DNA of 63,940 nt from Desulfobacteraceae bacterium (lineage in GTDB: Bacteria > Desulfobacterota > Desulfobacteria > Desulfobacterales > Desulfosalsimonadaceae): contig QZKW01000087.1 of NCBI GenBank assembly GCA_003599885.1, positions 1 to 63,940 on the forward strand, read 5' to 3'. A model generated the notes under the pieces. It searched no databases. It worked only from the letters and a program-made list of their open reading frames with translations, and was not told the origin of the DNA. The position numbers and the translations under genes were made by a program. Of this stretch, positions 47,015 to 56,942 are shown piece by piece. Within the stretch, counting starts at the first letter, position 1; the number at the start of each line of letters is the position of its first letter.

Positions 47015-48361
47015 ATGACAGATCATCACGCAACCGATTACCAGTCAAAAAGTTGGTGGCTTGAATCCCTGCCGGAAACCGTTCAGCCCAATCCCGGTCT
47101 TCCGTCCGCCCAGACGGCCGATGTGGTGATCATCGGCGGCGGCTACACGGGATTGTCCGCAGGCTGGCATCTCAAACAGATGAAGCCGGGCATGGATGTG
47201 CGGGTGATTGAATCCGACATTTGCGGTTACGGCGCGTCCGGCAGAAACGGCGGGTTTTCCATGACCCTGTTCGGCCTGACCAAGGGCATCACCCAGTTCC
47301 GGTTTTCCGATGAAAAAGCAAAATCCGCCCATCAGTATATGGAAGCTGCAGTGGATTACCTGCACGACTTCATCACCAATAATAACATCGACTGTGATTA
47401 TGAGCGCAGCGGCTATCTTTTGGTGGGCACCAGTCCGGGGCAGATCAAGCGGGTGGAGCATGATTTTAAAATTATGGAACGCTGGGGCATGGGCGGGGTG
47501 GAGCGCTGGGACAAAGACCGGCTGGCCGATGAATTCGGGACGGATTTCTATAAAATCGGCTGGTTCGAGCAGAGGTGCGGCATTCTGAATCCCGCAAAGC
47601 TTGCGCGCGGCATGAAGGCGTATGCGGAAGCCCAGGGTGTAACCATTCATGAGCAATCGCCGGTTACCGGGTTTTCCAGAAACAGGACGGGAGGGTTTAC
47701 CGTCCGCACGGAAACCGGGGACATCCGGAGCGAGTATCTGGTTTTTGCCACCAACGCCTATTCGGTTTTGTTTCCGGAGCTTAAATCCATCCAGCGGCCT
47801 GCGTTCACCCACATCGTCATGACCGAACCCCTTTCCAAAGCCCAGATGAAAAGCATCGGCTGGGGATGCCGGGCCGGAGTCGAGGACGCCCGGGACCTGA
47901 TTCACTATTACCGGCTGACATCGGATAACCGAATCGTCATGGGCGGTGGGGATGTGTCCTTTGGTTACGGAACGGATCTGGATAAGGACCGGAACGAGAA
48001 AATTTTTGCCCATCTTGAGCATCATGTGATCGAAGTCTTTCCCCAGTTAAAAGGCATCCGGTTTACCCACAAATGGGGCGGGCCGGTTTCCGTGACCGTT
48101 GACATGGCCCCGGTTATCGGTTATCTGGGGAAAGACAAAAAATGCATTTTTTCCATGGGATGCGTAGGACACGGCGTGTCCATGACCACAACCAACGGTC
48201 AGGCCATCGCCGAGATGATTGCAGGCCGCGAAACCTTTCGCACGGACATGTTTTTTGTCGGCAGAAAAACCTTTCCCTGGCCTTCGGATATGATATCATA
48301 CGGCGTTTCCCACGCCATCCGGGGATTTATGAAGTTGGAAGACAGGCTGTATTATAAATGA
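47015..48361 (+). CDS. FAD-dependent amine/amino-acid oxidoreductase (PuuB/DAO-like)
   Basis: The 448-residue protein has the FAD dinucleotide loop ADVVIIGGGYTGLSAGWHL (about residues 33-51) and the RNGGFSMTLFG motif seen in gamma-glutamylputrescine oxidase-like enzymes. GGGDVSFGYG and the C-terminal GCVGHGVSMTTTNGQAIAEMI complete the flavin site. Likely substrates are an amine, polyamine conjugate or secondary amino acid. In an anaerobe the electron acceptor may be the downstream rubredoxin rather than oxygen; this is inferred. The start follows AAGGAGG. It overlaps the next gene by four bases. Confidence 0.88.
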   Translation: MTDHHATDYQSKSWWLESLPETVQPNPGLPSAQTADVVIIGGGYTGLSAGWHLKQMKPGMDVRVIESDICGYGASGRNGGFSMTLFGLTKGITQFRFSDEKAKSAHQYMEAAVDYLHDFITNNNIDCDYERSGYLLVGTSPGQIKRVEHDFKIMERWGMGGVERWDKDRLADEFGTDFYKIGWFEQRCGILNPAKLARGMKAYAEAQGVTIHEQSPVTGFSRNRTGGFTVRTETGDIRSEYLVFATNAYSVLFPELKSIQRPAFTHIVMTEPLSKAQMKSIGWGCRAGVEDARDLIHYYRLTSDNRIVMGGGDVSFGYGTDLDKDRNEKIFAHLEHHVIEVFPQLKGIRFTHKWGGPVSVTVDMAPVIGYLGKDKKCIFSMGCVGHGVSMTTTNGQAIAEMIAGRETFRTDMFFVGRKTFPWPSDMISYGVSHAIRGFMKLEDRLYYK

Positions 48362-48594
48362 CCGAATCACCTGAAAAAAAAGATGTAAGTCTTCAGCGGC
48401 GTAACCGCCGGCGACGGGGGAAGGACCGGATTTGCCATTGCTGCGGGCAGGCGCCACCCTTCTGCTGGACTTGTCGGTGCGGCCTTGCCATCTGCCAGAA
48501 CTGCATGGCCAAGAATGTCTCGAATCTCTCCTGCAACGGCATTACCTGGAGCTGTCCGGACTGCGGGGGGCAGAACGGTTTCGGAAACCAGTAG
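48358..48594 (+). CDS. Small zinc-ribbon protein
   Basis: The 78-residue protein has a basic start (RRNRRRRGKD) and ten cysteines in pairs: CHCCG, CWTCRCG, CQNC, a lone C, and CPDCGG. The pairs could hold two zinc ions. I do not know its function. It overlaps the oxidoreductase gene by four bases and lies 54 bp before rubredoxin, so all three are likely one transcript. Confidence 0.72.
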   Translation: MTESPEKKDVSLQRRNRRRRGKDRICHCCGQAPPFCWTCRCGLAICQNCMAKNVSNLSCNGITWSCPDCGGQNGFGNQ

Positions 48595-48648
48595 CGGGTC
48601 ATTCCTGTTATTTGAGAAATAATTATTAACCAAGACAAGGAGGAAACA

Positions 48649-48834
48649 ATGGCGGAACCGGAAGAAATGTGGCAGTGCCAGACACAAAGCTGCGGGTATA
48701 TTTTTAACCCGGACAAAGGGGACCGGAAAGGGAAAATCGAAAAAGGCACGGAGTTTGAAGATTTGCCGGAGGACTGGAAATGCCCGGTATGCGGGGCGTC
48801 CAAAAAAGCGTTCCGCAATCTTGGGGCAAAGTAG
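48649..48834 (+). CDS. Rubredoxin with CX4C variant
   Basis: Rubredoxin carries one electron on a Fe(Cys)4 site. The 61-residue protein has the second knuckle CPVCGASK as usual, but the first is [10 protein letters not shown], with four rather than two residues between the cysteines. Such a CX4C type is known from Desulfovibrio (rubredoxin-2). [14 protein letters not shown] is conserved. The ribosome site is AAGGAGG. It is likely a redox partner of the upstream flavoprotein. A terminator follows. Confidence 0.92.
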   Translation: MAEPEEMWQCQTQSCGYIFNPDKGDRKGKIEKGTEFEDLPEDWKCPVCGASKKAFRNLGAK

Positions 48835-48884
48835 GGATCTCCTGGTTTACCCATTCGATGGGTTTTAGCTGGATTTGTTATGAG

Positions 48885-48930
48885 GCCGCATACCCGGTCG
48901 GGATACCCCAACCGGATATGCGGCTTTTTT
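48885..48930 (+). terminator. Rho-independent terminator of the rubredoxin operon
   Basis: GCCGCATA pairs with TATGCGGC (48917-48924), with further CGG/CCG pairing inside, and six T follow directly. It ends the oxidoreductase, zinc-ribbon and rubredoxin unit. Confidence 0.85.
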
Positions 48931-48943
48931 AATTCGTAATTAT

Positions 48944-49714
48944 TTAAAATCCATACACCAGCGTCAACCCGGTTTGCCGGTCTGTCTTTTCACTGTCAAC
49001 CGGCGGACTGGAATCATGCCGCAGGGTAAAACTGGCTTTCATGGCAAGGGCCCCCACAATCTGGGCCGTGATGGCGGAAACCGATTTGGTGATGGTGGTA
49101 TCCTTGCCTGTTTCAACACTCACATCCTGCTGGAAGTCCGATTTTTCGGATAATTTCAGCTTATACATGCCGGACAGCCTTGCAATGGCTTCTTCGCCGT
49201 CGTCACCGTCACCGGGTTCCCGGATGGAACTGAAGCGGTAACCGGGGCCGGCTTCAAGTTCAAGGGTCATGCGGTCGTTTTTGATCAGCCGGCGGCCATA
49301 GCCGACATTAAAGACGGTCTGGTAGTAATAGCCGCTGAAATAATCATACGTGTATTCGCCAAGCAAAAACAAATAGCTGGCATCATTTATATTATAGCCG
49401 GTTTTATTTGAACCCATGTATTTTTCAGCCGAAGTGACCATATCGGTTTCCCCTGCCTCGTCTTCTTGTTCTGACGAATTATAGACGGCCTCGAAGGCGG
49501 TTTTGTTAAACCATGCGGGCTTCGTATAATCCAGGGTCAGTTTGCTGTTAAGGGACTCGGAATTGGTATTGCCGCCGGTCATTAAAAATCCGATTTCCCC
49601 GGCCCCTGTCCACGGTCCCTTGTCTTCAACCTTGGCGGCGTCTTCCGCATAGACATTGCTGAAAATAGATGAGAGAAATATCGCCATTAGCAGAATGTTC
49701 TGAATCTTTTTCAA
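48944..49714 (-). CDS. DUF481 outer-membrane protein (YdiY-like)
   Basis: The 256-residue protein has a signal peptide (hydrophobic ILLMAIFLSSIFSNVYA, cleaved at about 23) and alternating beta-strands ending in aromatic LTLVYGF, typical of a small outer-membrane barrel. GPWTGAGEIGFLMTGGNTNSESL is the DUF481 signature. Members include YdiY, an acid-inducible protein of E. coli. The start is TTG at 49714, six bases behind AAGGAGG; the longer frame to 49732 would place that ribosome site inside the gene. Its neighbours are two mechanosensitive channels. Confidence 0.85.
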   Translation of the reverse strand: MKKIQNILLMAIFLSSIFSNVYAEDAAKVEDKGPWTGAGEIGFLMTGGNTNSESLNSKLTLDYTKPAWFNKTAFEAVYNSSEQEDEAGETDMVTSAEKYMGSNKTGYNINDASYLFLLGEYTYDYFSGYYYQTVFNVGYGRRLIKNDRMTLELEAGPGYRFSSIREPGDGDDGEEAIARLSGMYKLKLSEKSDFQQDVSVETGKDTTITKSVSAITAQIVGALAMKASFTLRHDSSPPVDSEKTDRQTGLTLVYGF

Positions 49715-49756
49715 TTTGAACCTCCTTCTCAAATATCAGATTATTTCAATTTTTGA

Positions 49757-50206
49757 TTATTTCAATTCCGATGTGCAGTTTGGGCAGCGGGTGGCCTTGA
49801 TGGGTATGGCGGAAAAACACCTCGGGCAATCTTTTGTGGTAGGCGCTGCCGAAGGCTCCGGTTTTTGGAACTGAAGCTTGTTGATCGCCTTGATCAGCAT
49901 GAACACCGCAAAGGCAACAATCATAAAACTGATGACGGCGTTTATAAAAAGGCCCACGTTCATGGTCACCGCACCTGCGGCCTTGGCAATCGATAAAGTT
50001 GCGTAAGGACCGGCGGTTGCCCCTTGTTTTAAGGTGATAAACAGATCGGAAAAATCCACGCCGCCTAAAAGCAGCCCGATGGGCGGCATCAGTACATCAT
50101 CCACCATGCTTTTGACGATGGTGCCGAATGCCCCGCCGATGATGATACCAACAGCCATGTCAACCACATTGCCTCTCATTGCAAATGCTTTGAATTCTTT
50201 GAACAT
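49757..50206 (-). CDS. mscL: Large-conductance mechanosensitive channel MscL with zinc-ribbon tail
   Basis: MscL opens under extreme membrane tension to release solutes after osmotic downshock. The 149-residue protein has [21 protein letters not shown] in helix 1, the [10 protein letters not shown] segment and helix 2 ([17 protein letters not shown]). The last 28 residues form a small zinc ribbon ([18 protein letters not shown]), an extension absent from E. coli MscL but seen in some relatives. The ribosome site is AGGAGGG. It lies 24 bp behind mscS. Confidence 0.94.
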   Translation of the reverse strand: MFKEFKAFAMRGNVVDMAVGIIIGGAFGTIVKSMVDDVLMPPIGLLLGGVDFSDLFITLKQGATAGPYATLSIAKAAGAVTMNVGLFINAVISFMIVAFAVFMLIKAINKLQFQKPEPSAAPTTKDCPRCFSAIPIKATRCPNCTSELK

Positions 50207-50230
50207 TTGTCAGCCCTCCTTTTAATGTTG

Positions 50231-51073
50231 TTATGGTTTATTTTGTTGAAACAGATGAATGTCCTGCCGGGGAACCGGCGGTTTGATATTTTCCGCGTCG
50301 AACCGCTTTTTGACGGTTTCCATCATGTCGAAATAGGCATCCCAGTAATCATCCGCTTTTACCCAGGGCCTGCAGAGGATGTTCACGCGGCCATTCCCGG
50401 CCTCGCCAACAGCGATCTGGGGAGCGGGGTTTTCGAGCAGCCGGTTGTCGGACTTGATCAGATCAAGCAGTGTGCGCTTGGCCTTGTCGATATCCTCGTT
50501 GTATGCAATGGCAAACGCCATGTCGATGCGCCGGGTTCCCTGGGTTGCGTAGTTGGTAATGTTGTCTCCGGTGATTTTGGCATTGGGCACGATGATGGTT
50601 TTGTTGTCCGGGGTCGTCAGAATGGTGGTGAATATCTGGATCTCCTTGACGGAACCTGCCACTCCCGCGCCTTCAACATAATCCCCCACTTTGAATGGGC
50701 GAAAAATCAGCATCAATACGCCTGCCGCGAAATTGGACAATGATCCTTGAAGGGCCAAACCCACGGCAAGACCGGCGGCGCCGAGAACTGCGATAAACGA
50801 AGTGGTCTGAATGCCGAGTTGCCCAAGAGCCGCGATAACCACAAAGGCGATCATGGCGATATATGACAGGTGCACGGTAAAGGAAATCAGGGTTTCGTCC
50901 ACCTTGGCCTTGCGCATGGCCGTGTCAATCAGGTTCTTCAATCCAATGGCCACCCACCGACCGATGATGAATATCGCAATAGCCGTGACCAGCTTGACCC
51001 CGAATTCCGCGCCAAGGGTCGTCAGTTTTGCGATCAGTTGCTGGATGTGTTCAATGGTTAAATATTTTTCCAT
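50231..51073 (-). CDS. mscS: Small-conductance mechanosensitive channel MscS
   Basis: MscS protects cells against osmotic downshock at lower tension than MscL. The 280-residue protein has three N-terminal helices, the pore-lining GAAGLAVGLALQGSLSNFAAGVLML motif (TM3, in two parts) and the cytoplasmic beta domain (FKVGDYVEG, VPNAKITGDNITNY). Its length matches E. coli MscS. The ribosome site is GGGAGGAAG. Together with mscL and the DUF481 gene it forms an envelope-stress group. Confidence 0.95.
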   Translation of the reverse strand: MEKYLTIEHIQQLIAKLTTLGAEFGVKLVTAIAIFIIGRWVAIGLKNLIDTAMRKAKVDETLISFTVHLSYIAMIAFVVIAALGQLGIQTTSFIAVLGAAGLAVGLALQGSLSNFAAGVLMLIFRPFKVGDYVEGAGVAGSVKEIQIFTTILTTPDNKTIIVPNAKITGDNITNYATQGTRRIDMAFAIAYNEDIDKAKRTLLDLIKSDNRLLENPAPQIAVGEAGNGRVNILCRPWVKADDYWDAYFDMMETVKKRFDAENIKPPVPRQDIHLFQQNKP

Positions 51074-51161
51074 AGCATCTTCCTCCCGGTCAAAACGTTC
51101 ATGGTTGAAAACAGAGTTTAGGATTGATTAGCATGTGGGGCCAGATGGTGTCAAATTGTGT

Positions 51162-51225
<64 letters not shown>

Positions 51226-51392
51226 AGTTTATCCCTTGAAAACAACAAGGGAAGCCGATATGTTATCTTCACCTTACCCGTCTATGATTAAAAGCGCCCG
51301 GCATGTTGAGCGGTCCTTTATTTTTTTTGGCTTTCATACTGAATTTATGGCCGTTTTATTCTATCCCGCAAACCGCAAACAAGGATTTTCAA

Positions 51393-53783
51393 ATGGATGA
51401 CAAGTTCACCCTGGAAAAGTTGAAAAAAAGAGTTCAGGAACTGGAAGCGGCTGAAGTGGAAAGAAAAAAAATAGAGGAAGCGCTGCTTTCGGAGAATGAG
51501 TTCAATCGGCTGGTCATATCGAATGTCGCTCAGGGGATCTGTGTGTGCTGTGGAATTCAGGACTTCCCCTATGTTCGTTTTAGTATCTGGAATGAATGCA
51601 TGGCCATGATAACCGGCTATACCATGGCGGAGATCAACCGCCTGGGCTGGTATCAAAGCATGTATCCCGATCCGGAGGTTCAGGAGCGCGCCATTCAGCG
51701 CATGCAGAGCATGCGTGAAGGTGATGATATTCAGGGGGAAGAATGGGAGATTGTTCGTGCTGACGGGCAAAAGAGACAATTTCTCATTACAACCCGCCTT
51801 TGCACCGGCATGAAGAGTGATCCGCAGGTTCTGGGGGTGATGACCGACATCACCGAAAGCAGGCAGGCCGAAGCTGCGTTGCGGGAGAGTGAAGAAAAGT
51901 ACCGCTTAATCGCAGAAAACATGTCGGATGTCATTTCCATGCTGGACATGAACCTTCGGTTTACCTACATCAGTCCGTCCATCAAACGTCTAAGCGGCTT
52001 CACGGTTGAGGAGTCTATGCGGCTATCCATTGAAGAGCTAATGATGCCGGAAGCTTATAAAAAAGTCATGAAAGCCTTTGAAGAAGAAATACTCTTGGAA
52101 GCATCAGGAACCGCAGACCCATCCAGAACCCGTATCATTGAATTTGAACAATACTGTCAGGACAATTCCATGGTCTGGGTGGAGGCCGCTTGTTCATTCA
52201 TCCGTGATAAAAATCAGGTGCCCACAGGGTTGCTCATCATTAGCCGGAATATTGCCGAACGCAAACGGGCGGAAGCCGAGCGTGAAAGGCTGATGGCCGC
52301 CATTGAACAGGCCGGTGAGGTCATTGTGATAACTGATGTCAATGGGAAAATTCAATATGTCAACCCGGCCTTTGAAGGAGTCTCAGGTTACAAACGGGAG
52401 GAGGCAATCGGGCTAAATCCCCGCATATTGAAGAGCGGCCGTCAGGACGCGTTATTTTACCGGCAGTTATGGGACACCATCTCTTCCGGCAAAACCTGGT
52501 CCGGCCGCATGGTCAACAGGAAAAAAGACGGATCGCTCTATACGGAAGAAGCCACGATTTCGCCGGTGTTTGATGCCGAAGGCCGGATCACCAATTATGT
52601 GGCGGTCAAGCGGGACATCACGGAGCATCTCAGGCTGACGGACCAGTTTCAACAGGCCCAGAAAATGGAATCCGTGGGCCGCCTGGCGGGCGGTGTGGCT
52701 CACGACATCAACAACATGATGGGCGTGGTCCTCGGATTTACGGAACTGGCCCTGGAAAAGGTGGACCCGGCTGACCCCCTCTATGCTGATCTTTCCGAAG
52801 TGTATAAGGCCGCAAACCGCTCTACGGGAATTGTCCGGCAGTTGCTGACATTTGCCCGCAAACAGATCATCTTTCCCAAAGTCCTCGACATGAACGATAC
52901 CGTGACGACCATGCTCAAGATGCTGCGGCGGCTCATCGGCGAGAACATCAATCTCACTTGGCGGCCGGGCGCCGGGGTGTGGCTGGTCATGATGGACCCG
53001 TCCCAGATCGATCAGATCCTTGCCAACCTGTGCGTTAATTCCCGTGACGCCATTACTGATGTGGGCAAGGTCACCATCGAGACGGAGAACGTTGTCATTG
53101 ATGAGGCCTGCTGCTCGGATCAGCCGTATTTTGTGCCCGGTGAGTATGTGAGGCTTACTGTGAGCGATACCGGCTGCGGTATGGACAAGGAAATACGGGA
53201 ACAAATATTCGAACCGTTTTTCTCGACCAAGGAGATTGGCAAAGGCACCGGGCTTGGACTGGCCACGGTTTACGGCATCGTCAAGCAGAACAACGGCTTT
53301 ATCAATGTTTACAGTGAACCGGGACAGGGCACGGTTTGCTCGATTTATCTGCCCCGGTATATGGACGGAGAAGAGCAGGCGCAGGCGGAAGGACCGGCAG
53401 AGCATTCGACGCGGGGCCACGAAACCATTCTGCTGGTGGAAGACGAGCCGGCCATTTTGAAAATGACCACGAAAATGCTTGAAAAGATGGGCTACGTTGT
53501 GCTGGCGGTATGCACTCCGGGCGAGGCCATCCGCGTGGCCCGGGAGCGCAAAGGTGAAATCCACCTGCTCATGACCGATGTGATCATGCCCGAAATGAAC
53601 GGCCGGGACCTGGCCAAAAACCTTTTGTCTCTCTATCCGAATCTCAGTCGCCTGTTCATGTCAGGCTACACCGCCGATGTCATCGCCCATCACGGTGTCC
53701 TGGATGCAGGTGTGCATTTTATACAAAAACCTTTTTCTTTAAAAGACCTGGCCGCCAAAATCAGGGCATCTCTGGATAAATGA
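51393..53783 (+). CDS. PAS hybrid sensor histidine kinase with receiver (tandem copy 1)
   Basis: The 796-residue soluble protein has an N-terminal coiled coil ([25 protein letters not shown], in parts) and three PAS/PAC units (about 40-160, 165-290, 295-410). The HisKA acceptor is His437 in GGVAHDINN, followed by an HATPase ([19 protein letters not shown]) and a receiver with Asp729 in [11 protein letters not shown] and a QKPF Lys. The start behind AAGGATTTTCAA is chosen because the same leader precedes copy 2; a 30-residue hydrophobic upstream extension is unlikely. The next gene is its paralogue. The output partner is unknown. Confidence 0.88.
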   Translation: MDDKFTLEKLKKRVQELEAAEVERKKIEEALLSENEFNRLVISNVAQGICVCCGIQDFPYVRFSIWNECMAMITGYTMAEINRLGWYQSMYPDPEVQERAIQRMQSMREGDDIQGEEWEIVRADGQKRQFLITTRLCTGMKSDPQVLGVMTDITESRQAEAALRESEEKYRLIAENMSDVISMLDMNLRFTYISPSIKRLSGFTVEESMRLSIEELMMPEAYKKVMKAFEEEILLEASGTADPSRTRIIEFEQYCQDNSMVWVEAACSFIRDKNQVPTGLLIISRNIAERKRAEAERERLMAAIEQAGEVIVITDVNGKIQYVNPAFEGVSGYKREEAIGLNPRILKSGRQDALFYRQLWDTISSGKTWSGRMVNRKKDGSLYTEEATISPVFDAEGRITNYVAVKRDITEHLRLTDQFQQAQKMESVGRLAGGVAHDINNMMGVVLGFTELALEKVDPADPLYADLSEVYKAANRSTGIVRQLLTFARKQIIFPKVLDMNDTVTTMLKMLRRLIGENINLTWRPGAGVWLVMMDPSQIDQILANLCVNSRDAITDVGKVTIETENVVIDEACCSDQPYFVPGEYVRLTVSDTGCGMDKEIREQIFEPFFSTKEIGKGTGLGLATVYGIVKQNNGFINVYSEPGQGTVCSIYLPRYMDGEEQAQAEGPAEHSTRGHETILLVEDEPAILKMTTKMLEKMGYVVLAVCTPGEAIRVARERKGEIHLLMTDVIMPEMNGRDLAKNLLSLYPNLSRLFMSGYTADVIAHHGVLDAGVHFIQKPFSLKDLAAKIRASLDK

Positions 53784-53807
53784 CGAATCGTAAACAAGGA
53801 TTTTCAA

Positions 53808-56800
53808 ATGGATGAAAGCGTCACCCTGGAAAAATTGAAAAAAAGAGTTCAGGAACTGGAACTGGTTGAGTCTGAAAACAAAAGACTGAAAGCAGAACTG
53901 AAAGAGAACCAGGAAAAATTCCGTTTAATCGTGGAAAACACGGCTGAAACCATATCGATCCTGGATATGAATCTGCGCTTTATCTATGTCAGCCCGACCA
54001 TCTTGAGCCTCCGCGGATTTACGGTTGAGGAGGTGATCGACCAGACCCTTGAACAGATCCTGACTCCTGAATCCCTGAATCTCAGTATGGCTGTTTTTGA
54101 AAAAGAGATGCAACTGGAAGCATCCGGAACGGCTGATCCAGGCAGAGTGAACATCTTGGAACTTGAAGAATACCGGAAAGACGGCTCGATTATCTGGGTG
54201 GAGGTCAGCTTTTCCTTTTTGCGTGATAAGGACCGCAACCCTGTCGGGATTCTTACCCTGTCCCGGGATATCACCAAACGCAAGCAGGCGGAGGTCGATC
54301 TCCAGATCTTCAAGGATACGGTGGAAAACTCGTCGAACGTCATTGGAATGGCGACGCCGGAAGGAAAGCATTTTTATCAGAACGCGGCGTTCGATGCTCT
54401 GTTTGGTTCTATTGGCGATAATCCGTCTTCCGTATATGTGGATAAAGCGGTCGCCGAGAAAATGTTCCAAACGATCAAGGCCGGGGGGCGTTGGGACGGA
54501 GAAGTCAAAATGCTCGCCAAAGACGGGAGTGTGCGGGATATTCTGCTCAGGGCCTATGCCAACAAGGACAGTGGCGGCCACGTTACCGGTCTTATCGGTA
54601 TCCACACAGACATTACCGAGCGTAAGCGGGCCGAGGAAGAATCGAACCGGCTTGCGGCCGTGGTTAGGCACAGCCGGGAGCTTGTAAGCCTGGCAACACC
54701 GGATGGCATGATGGTATTTCTCAATGATGCCGGGAAAAAGATGCTGGGTATTTCCGAAGACAAGATCGCGGAAACCCATATTTTGACGGTCATGCCCGAG
54801 CATCTTCACGAAAAAGCCCGGAAGGAGGTGTTTACCGCCATTGTTAAGAACGGATTCTGGGAAGGCGACCTTCAATACCTCAATCTCAAAACCGGCGGAT
54901 TGATCGATGCGCATGCTATCGCGTTCCGGATCGATGACCCGGCAACCGGTGAGATGCAATTCCTGGCCAACGTTTCGCTGGACATCACCCAGCGCAAGCG
55001 GATGGAGGAATCCTTGCGTGAGAGTGTTGCCCGGTTTAAAGCCCTTTTCAACGCCACCTCGGATTCGGTGATTTTGATCGACCCGGACGGCACGATTCTC
55101 GACCTGAACGATAATGCGGCGCAGCGGCGGGATGTGGGCAAGGGCACCATGCTGGGTCGGAGCTTGTTTGATTTTTTGCCCCCCGAGGCTGCGGCTGTGC
55201 GCCGGGAGGCGGTTGAGCGGATCTTGAACGAACGGAAACTGGTTCAATATGAGGAAGCGCGCGGCGATAAACATTACAGTGTAAGGCTTTTCCCCGTTAT
55301 GGATGATATGGGAAAGGTCGTTCAGGTGGCCAGTTTTTCCCACGATATCACCGAGAGCAGGCTTGGGGAGGAGGCGCTGCGGGCAAGTGAAGAACGTTTC
55401 AGGACAATGTTTAATGAAGCGCCCATGGGCATTGCTTTGGTGGATTCCCTGACGGGAACGATTTATGAAGTGAATCCCATGTTTGCCAGGATCGTGGGCC
55501 GCACCATGGAGAGTCTGGTCAATATTGACCGCATGAGCATCACCCATCCTGACGATGTGCAGGAAGATCTGGATAAGATGGCGCAAATGAATGCCGGACA
55601 AATCCCCGGATTTCAGATGGAAAAACGCTATCTCCATCCCGATGGCACGGCGGTTTGGGTCCATATAACCATTGCCCCGTTGAAAATCGATAGCCAGGTA
55701 TGGCCGCTCCACCTCCGCATGATTGAAGATATCACCCAGCGCAAGCGGACTGAGGAGGAGAGACTTAAACTCGAAGCCCAGTTCCAGCAGGCCCAGAAAA
55801 TGGAATCGGTGGGCAGGCTGGCAGGCGGCGTGGCCCACGATTTTAACAACATGCTGAGCGTGATCATCGGGTTTACGGAACTGGCCATGGACAAGGCGGG
55901 ATCGTCCCAGCCGATTCTTGCCGATCTTGGTGAAATTATGAAGGCCGCCACTCGCTCCGCCGACCTGACTCGGCAACTGCTGGCATTTGCCCGCAAGCAG
56001 GCCATCACGCCCAAAGTTCTTGATCTGAACCAGACCGTGGGAGGCATGATCAAGATGCTGCGGCGGCTTATCGGGGAGGATATCGACCTCATTTGGAAAC
56101 CGGGGGCGGATCTGTGGCAGGTCATGATGGATCCGTCACAGATCGACCAGCTTCTTGCCAATCTGTGCGTCAATGCCCGGGATGCCGTCGCCGATACGGG
56201 AAAAGTGGTCATCGAGACGAAAAATGCGACTTTCGATGCAACCTACTGTTCGGAAAATCCGGACTGTCTTCCCGGCGAGTATTTGCGGCTATCCGTCAGC
56301 GACAACGGGTGCGGCATGGATAAGGCAATGCTGGGACAGATTTTCGAGCCGTTTTTCACTACCAAGGAGATGGGAGCAGGCACGGGACTTGGTTTGGCCA
56401 CAGTTTATGGCATCGTCAGGCAAAACAACGGCTTCATAAACGTATACAGCGAACCGGGACAGGGAACGACCTTCACCATTTATCTGCCCCGGTATGCGGG
56501 TAAGGCCTGGCAGATGCAGAAGGATGGCCAGGCGGAACCTCTCGAACGCGGTAGCGAAACCATTCTGTTGGTGGAAGACGAATCGGCTATCCTGGAAATG
56601 GTTGCGAGCATGCTTGAAATGCATGGTTACACAGTGTTGGCGGCAAACACGCCGGGCGAAGCCATTCGTTTGGCCAGGGAACATGCCGGAGAAATTCACA
56701 TGCTTATGACCGACGTGGTGATGCCCGAAATGAATGGCAGGGATCTGGCCAAAAACCTGCTGTCCCTCTATCCGGACCTCAAACGCCTGTTTATGTCCGG

Positions 56801-56918
56801 CTACACCGCCGATGTCATCGCCCACCACGGGGTGCTGGACGATGGCGTTCAATTTATACAAAAACCTTTCACCATTAAGGAGCTGGCCGTCAAGGTCAGG
56901 GAAACGCTTGAAAAATGA
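53808..56918 (+). CDS. PAS hybrid sensor histidine kinase with receiver (tandem copy 2)
   Basis: The 1036-residue soluble protein has an N-terminal coiled coil matching copy 1 and about five PAS/PAC units between residues 35 and 655. The HisKA acceptor is His677 in GGVAHDFNN, followed by an HATPase ([19 protein letters not shown]) and a receiver with Asp969 in MTDVVMPEMNG. The kinase and receiver ends of both copies are closely similar ([30 protein letters not shown]), while PAS number differs. The sensors have therefore diverged while the output stayed the same. It begins 24 bp after copy 1, so they are co-transcribed. Confidence 0.9.
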   Translation: MDESVTLEKLKKRVQELELVESENKRLKAELKENQEKFRLIVENTAETISILDMNLRFIYVSPTILSLRGFTVEEVIDQTLEQILTPESLNLSMAVFEKEMQLEASGTADPGRVNILELEEYRKDGSIIWVEVSFSFLRDKDRNPVGILTLSRDITKRKQAEVDLQIFKDTVENSSNVIGMATPEGKHFYQNAAFDALFGSIGDNPSSVYVDKAVAEKMFQTIKAGGRWDGEVKMLAKDGSVRDILLRAYANKDSGGHVTGLIGIHTDITERKRAEEESNRLAAVVRHSRELVSLATPDGMMVFLNDAGKKMLGISEDKIAETHILTVMPEHLHEKARKEVFTAIVKNGFWEGDLQYLNLKTGGLIDAHAIAFRIDDPATGEMQFLANVSLDITQRKRMEESLRESVARFKALFNATSDSVILIDPDGTILDLNDNAAQRRDVGKGTMLGRSLFDFLPPEAAAVRREAVERILNERKLVQYEEARGDKHYSVRLFPVMDDMGKVVQVASFSHDITESRLGEEALRASEERFRTMFNEAPMGIALVDSLTGTIYEVNPMFARIVGRTMESLVNIDRMSITHPDDVQEDLDKMAQMNAGQIPGFQMEKRYLHPDGTAVWVHITIAPLKIDSQVWPLHLRMIEDITQRKRTEEERLKLEAQFQQAQKMESVGRLAGGVAHDFNNMLSVIIGFTELAMDKAGSSQPILADLGEIMKAATRSADLTRQLLAFARKQAITPKVLDLNQTVGGMIKMLRRLIGEDIDLIWKPGADLWQVMMDPSQIDQLLANLCVNARDAVADTGKVVIETKNATFDATYCSENPDCLPGEYLRLSVSDNGCGMDKAMLGQIFEPFFTTKEMGAGTGLGLATVYGIVRQNNGFINVYSEPGQGTTFTIYLPRYAGKAWQMQKDGQAEPLERGSETILLVEDESAILEMVASMLEMHGYTVLAANTPGEAIRLAREHAGEIHMLMTDVVMPEMNGRDLAKNLLSLYPDLKRLFMSGYTADVIAHHGVLDDGVQFIQKPFTIKELAVKVRETLEK

Positions 56919-56942
56919 TGAGTGATGAGTGATGAGTGATAA
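56915..56942. repeat. Four tandem RTGATGA heptamers after the second kinase
   Basis: One ATGATGA, two GTGATGA and one GTGATAA run head to tail, the first overlapping the kinase stop codon. The array mirrors the ATGATGA array before the first kinase at 51165. Confidence 0.55.

Noticed and set aside
47045-48025. 326-codon minus-strand frame inside the amine oxidase gene
   Set aside because: It lies entirely opposite a clear FAD oxidoreductase and has no ribosome site or domain.
53925-55976. Long open frame on the minus strand inside the second tandem kinase
   Set aside because: It is antisense to a well-supported PAS kinase, has no family motif and results from codon bias.
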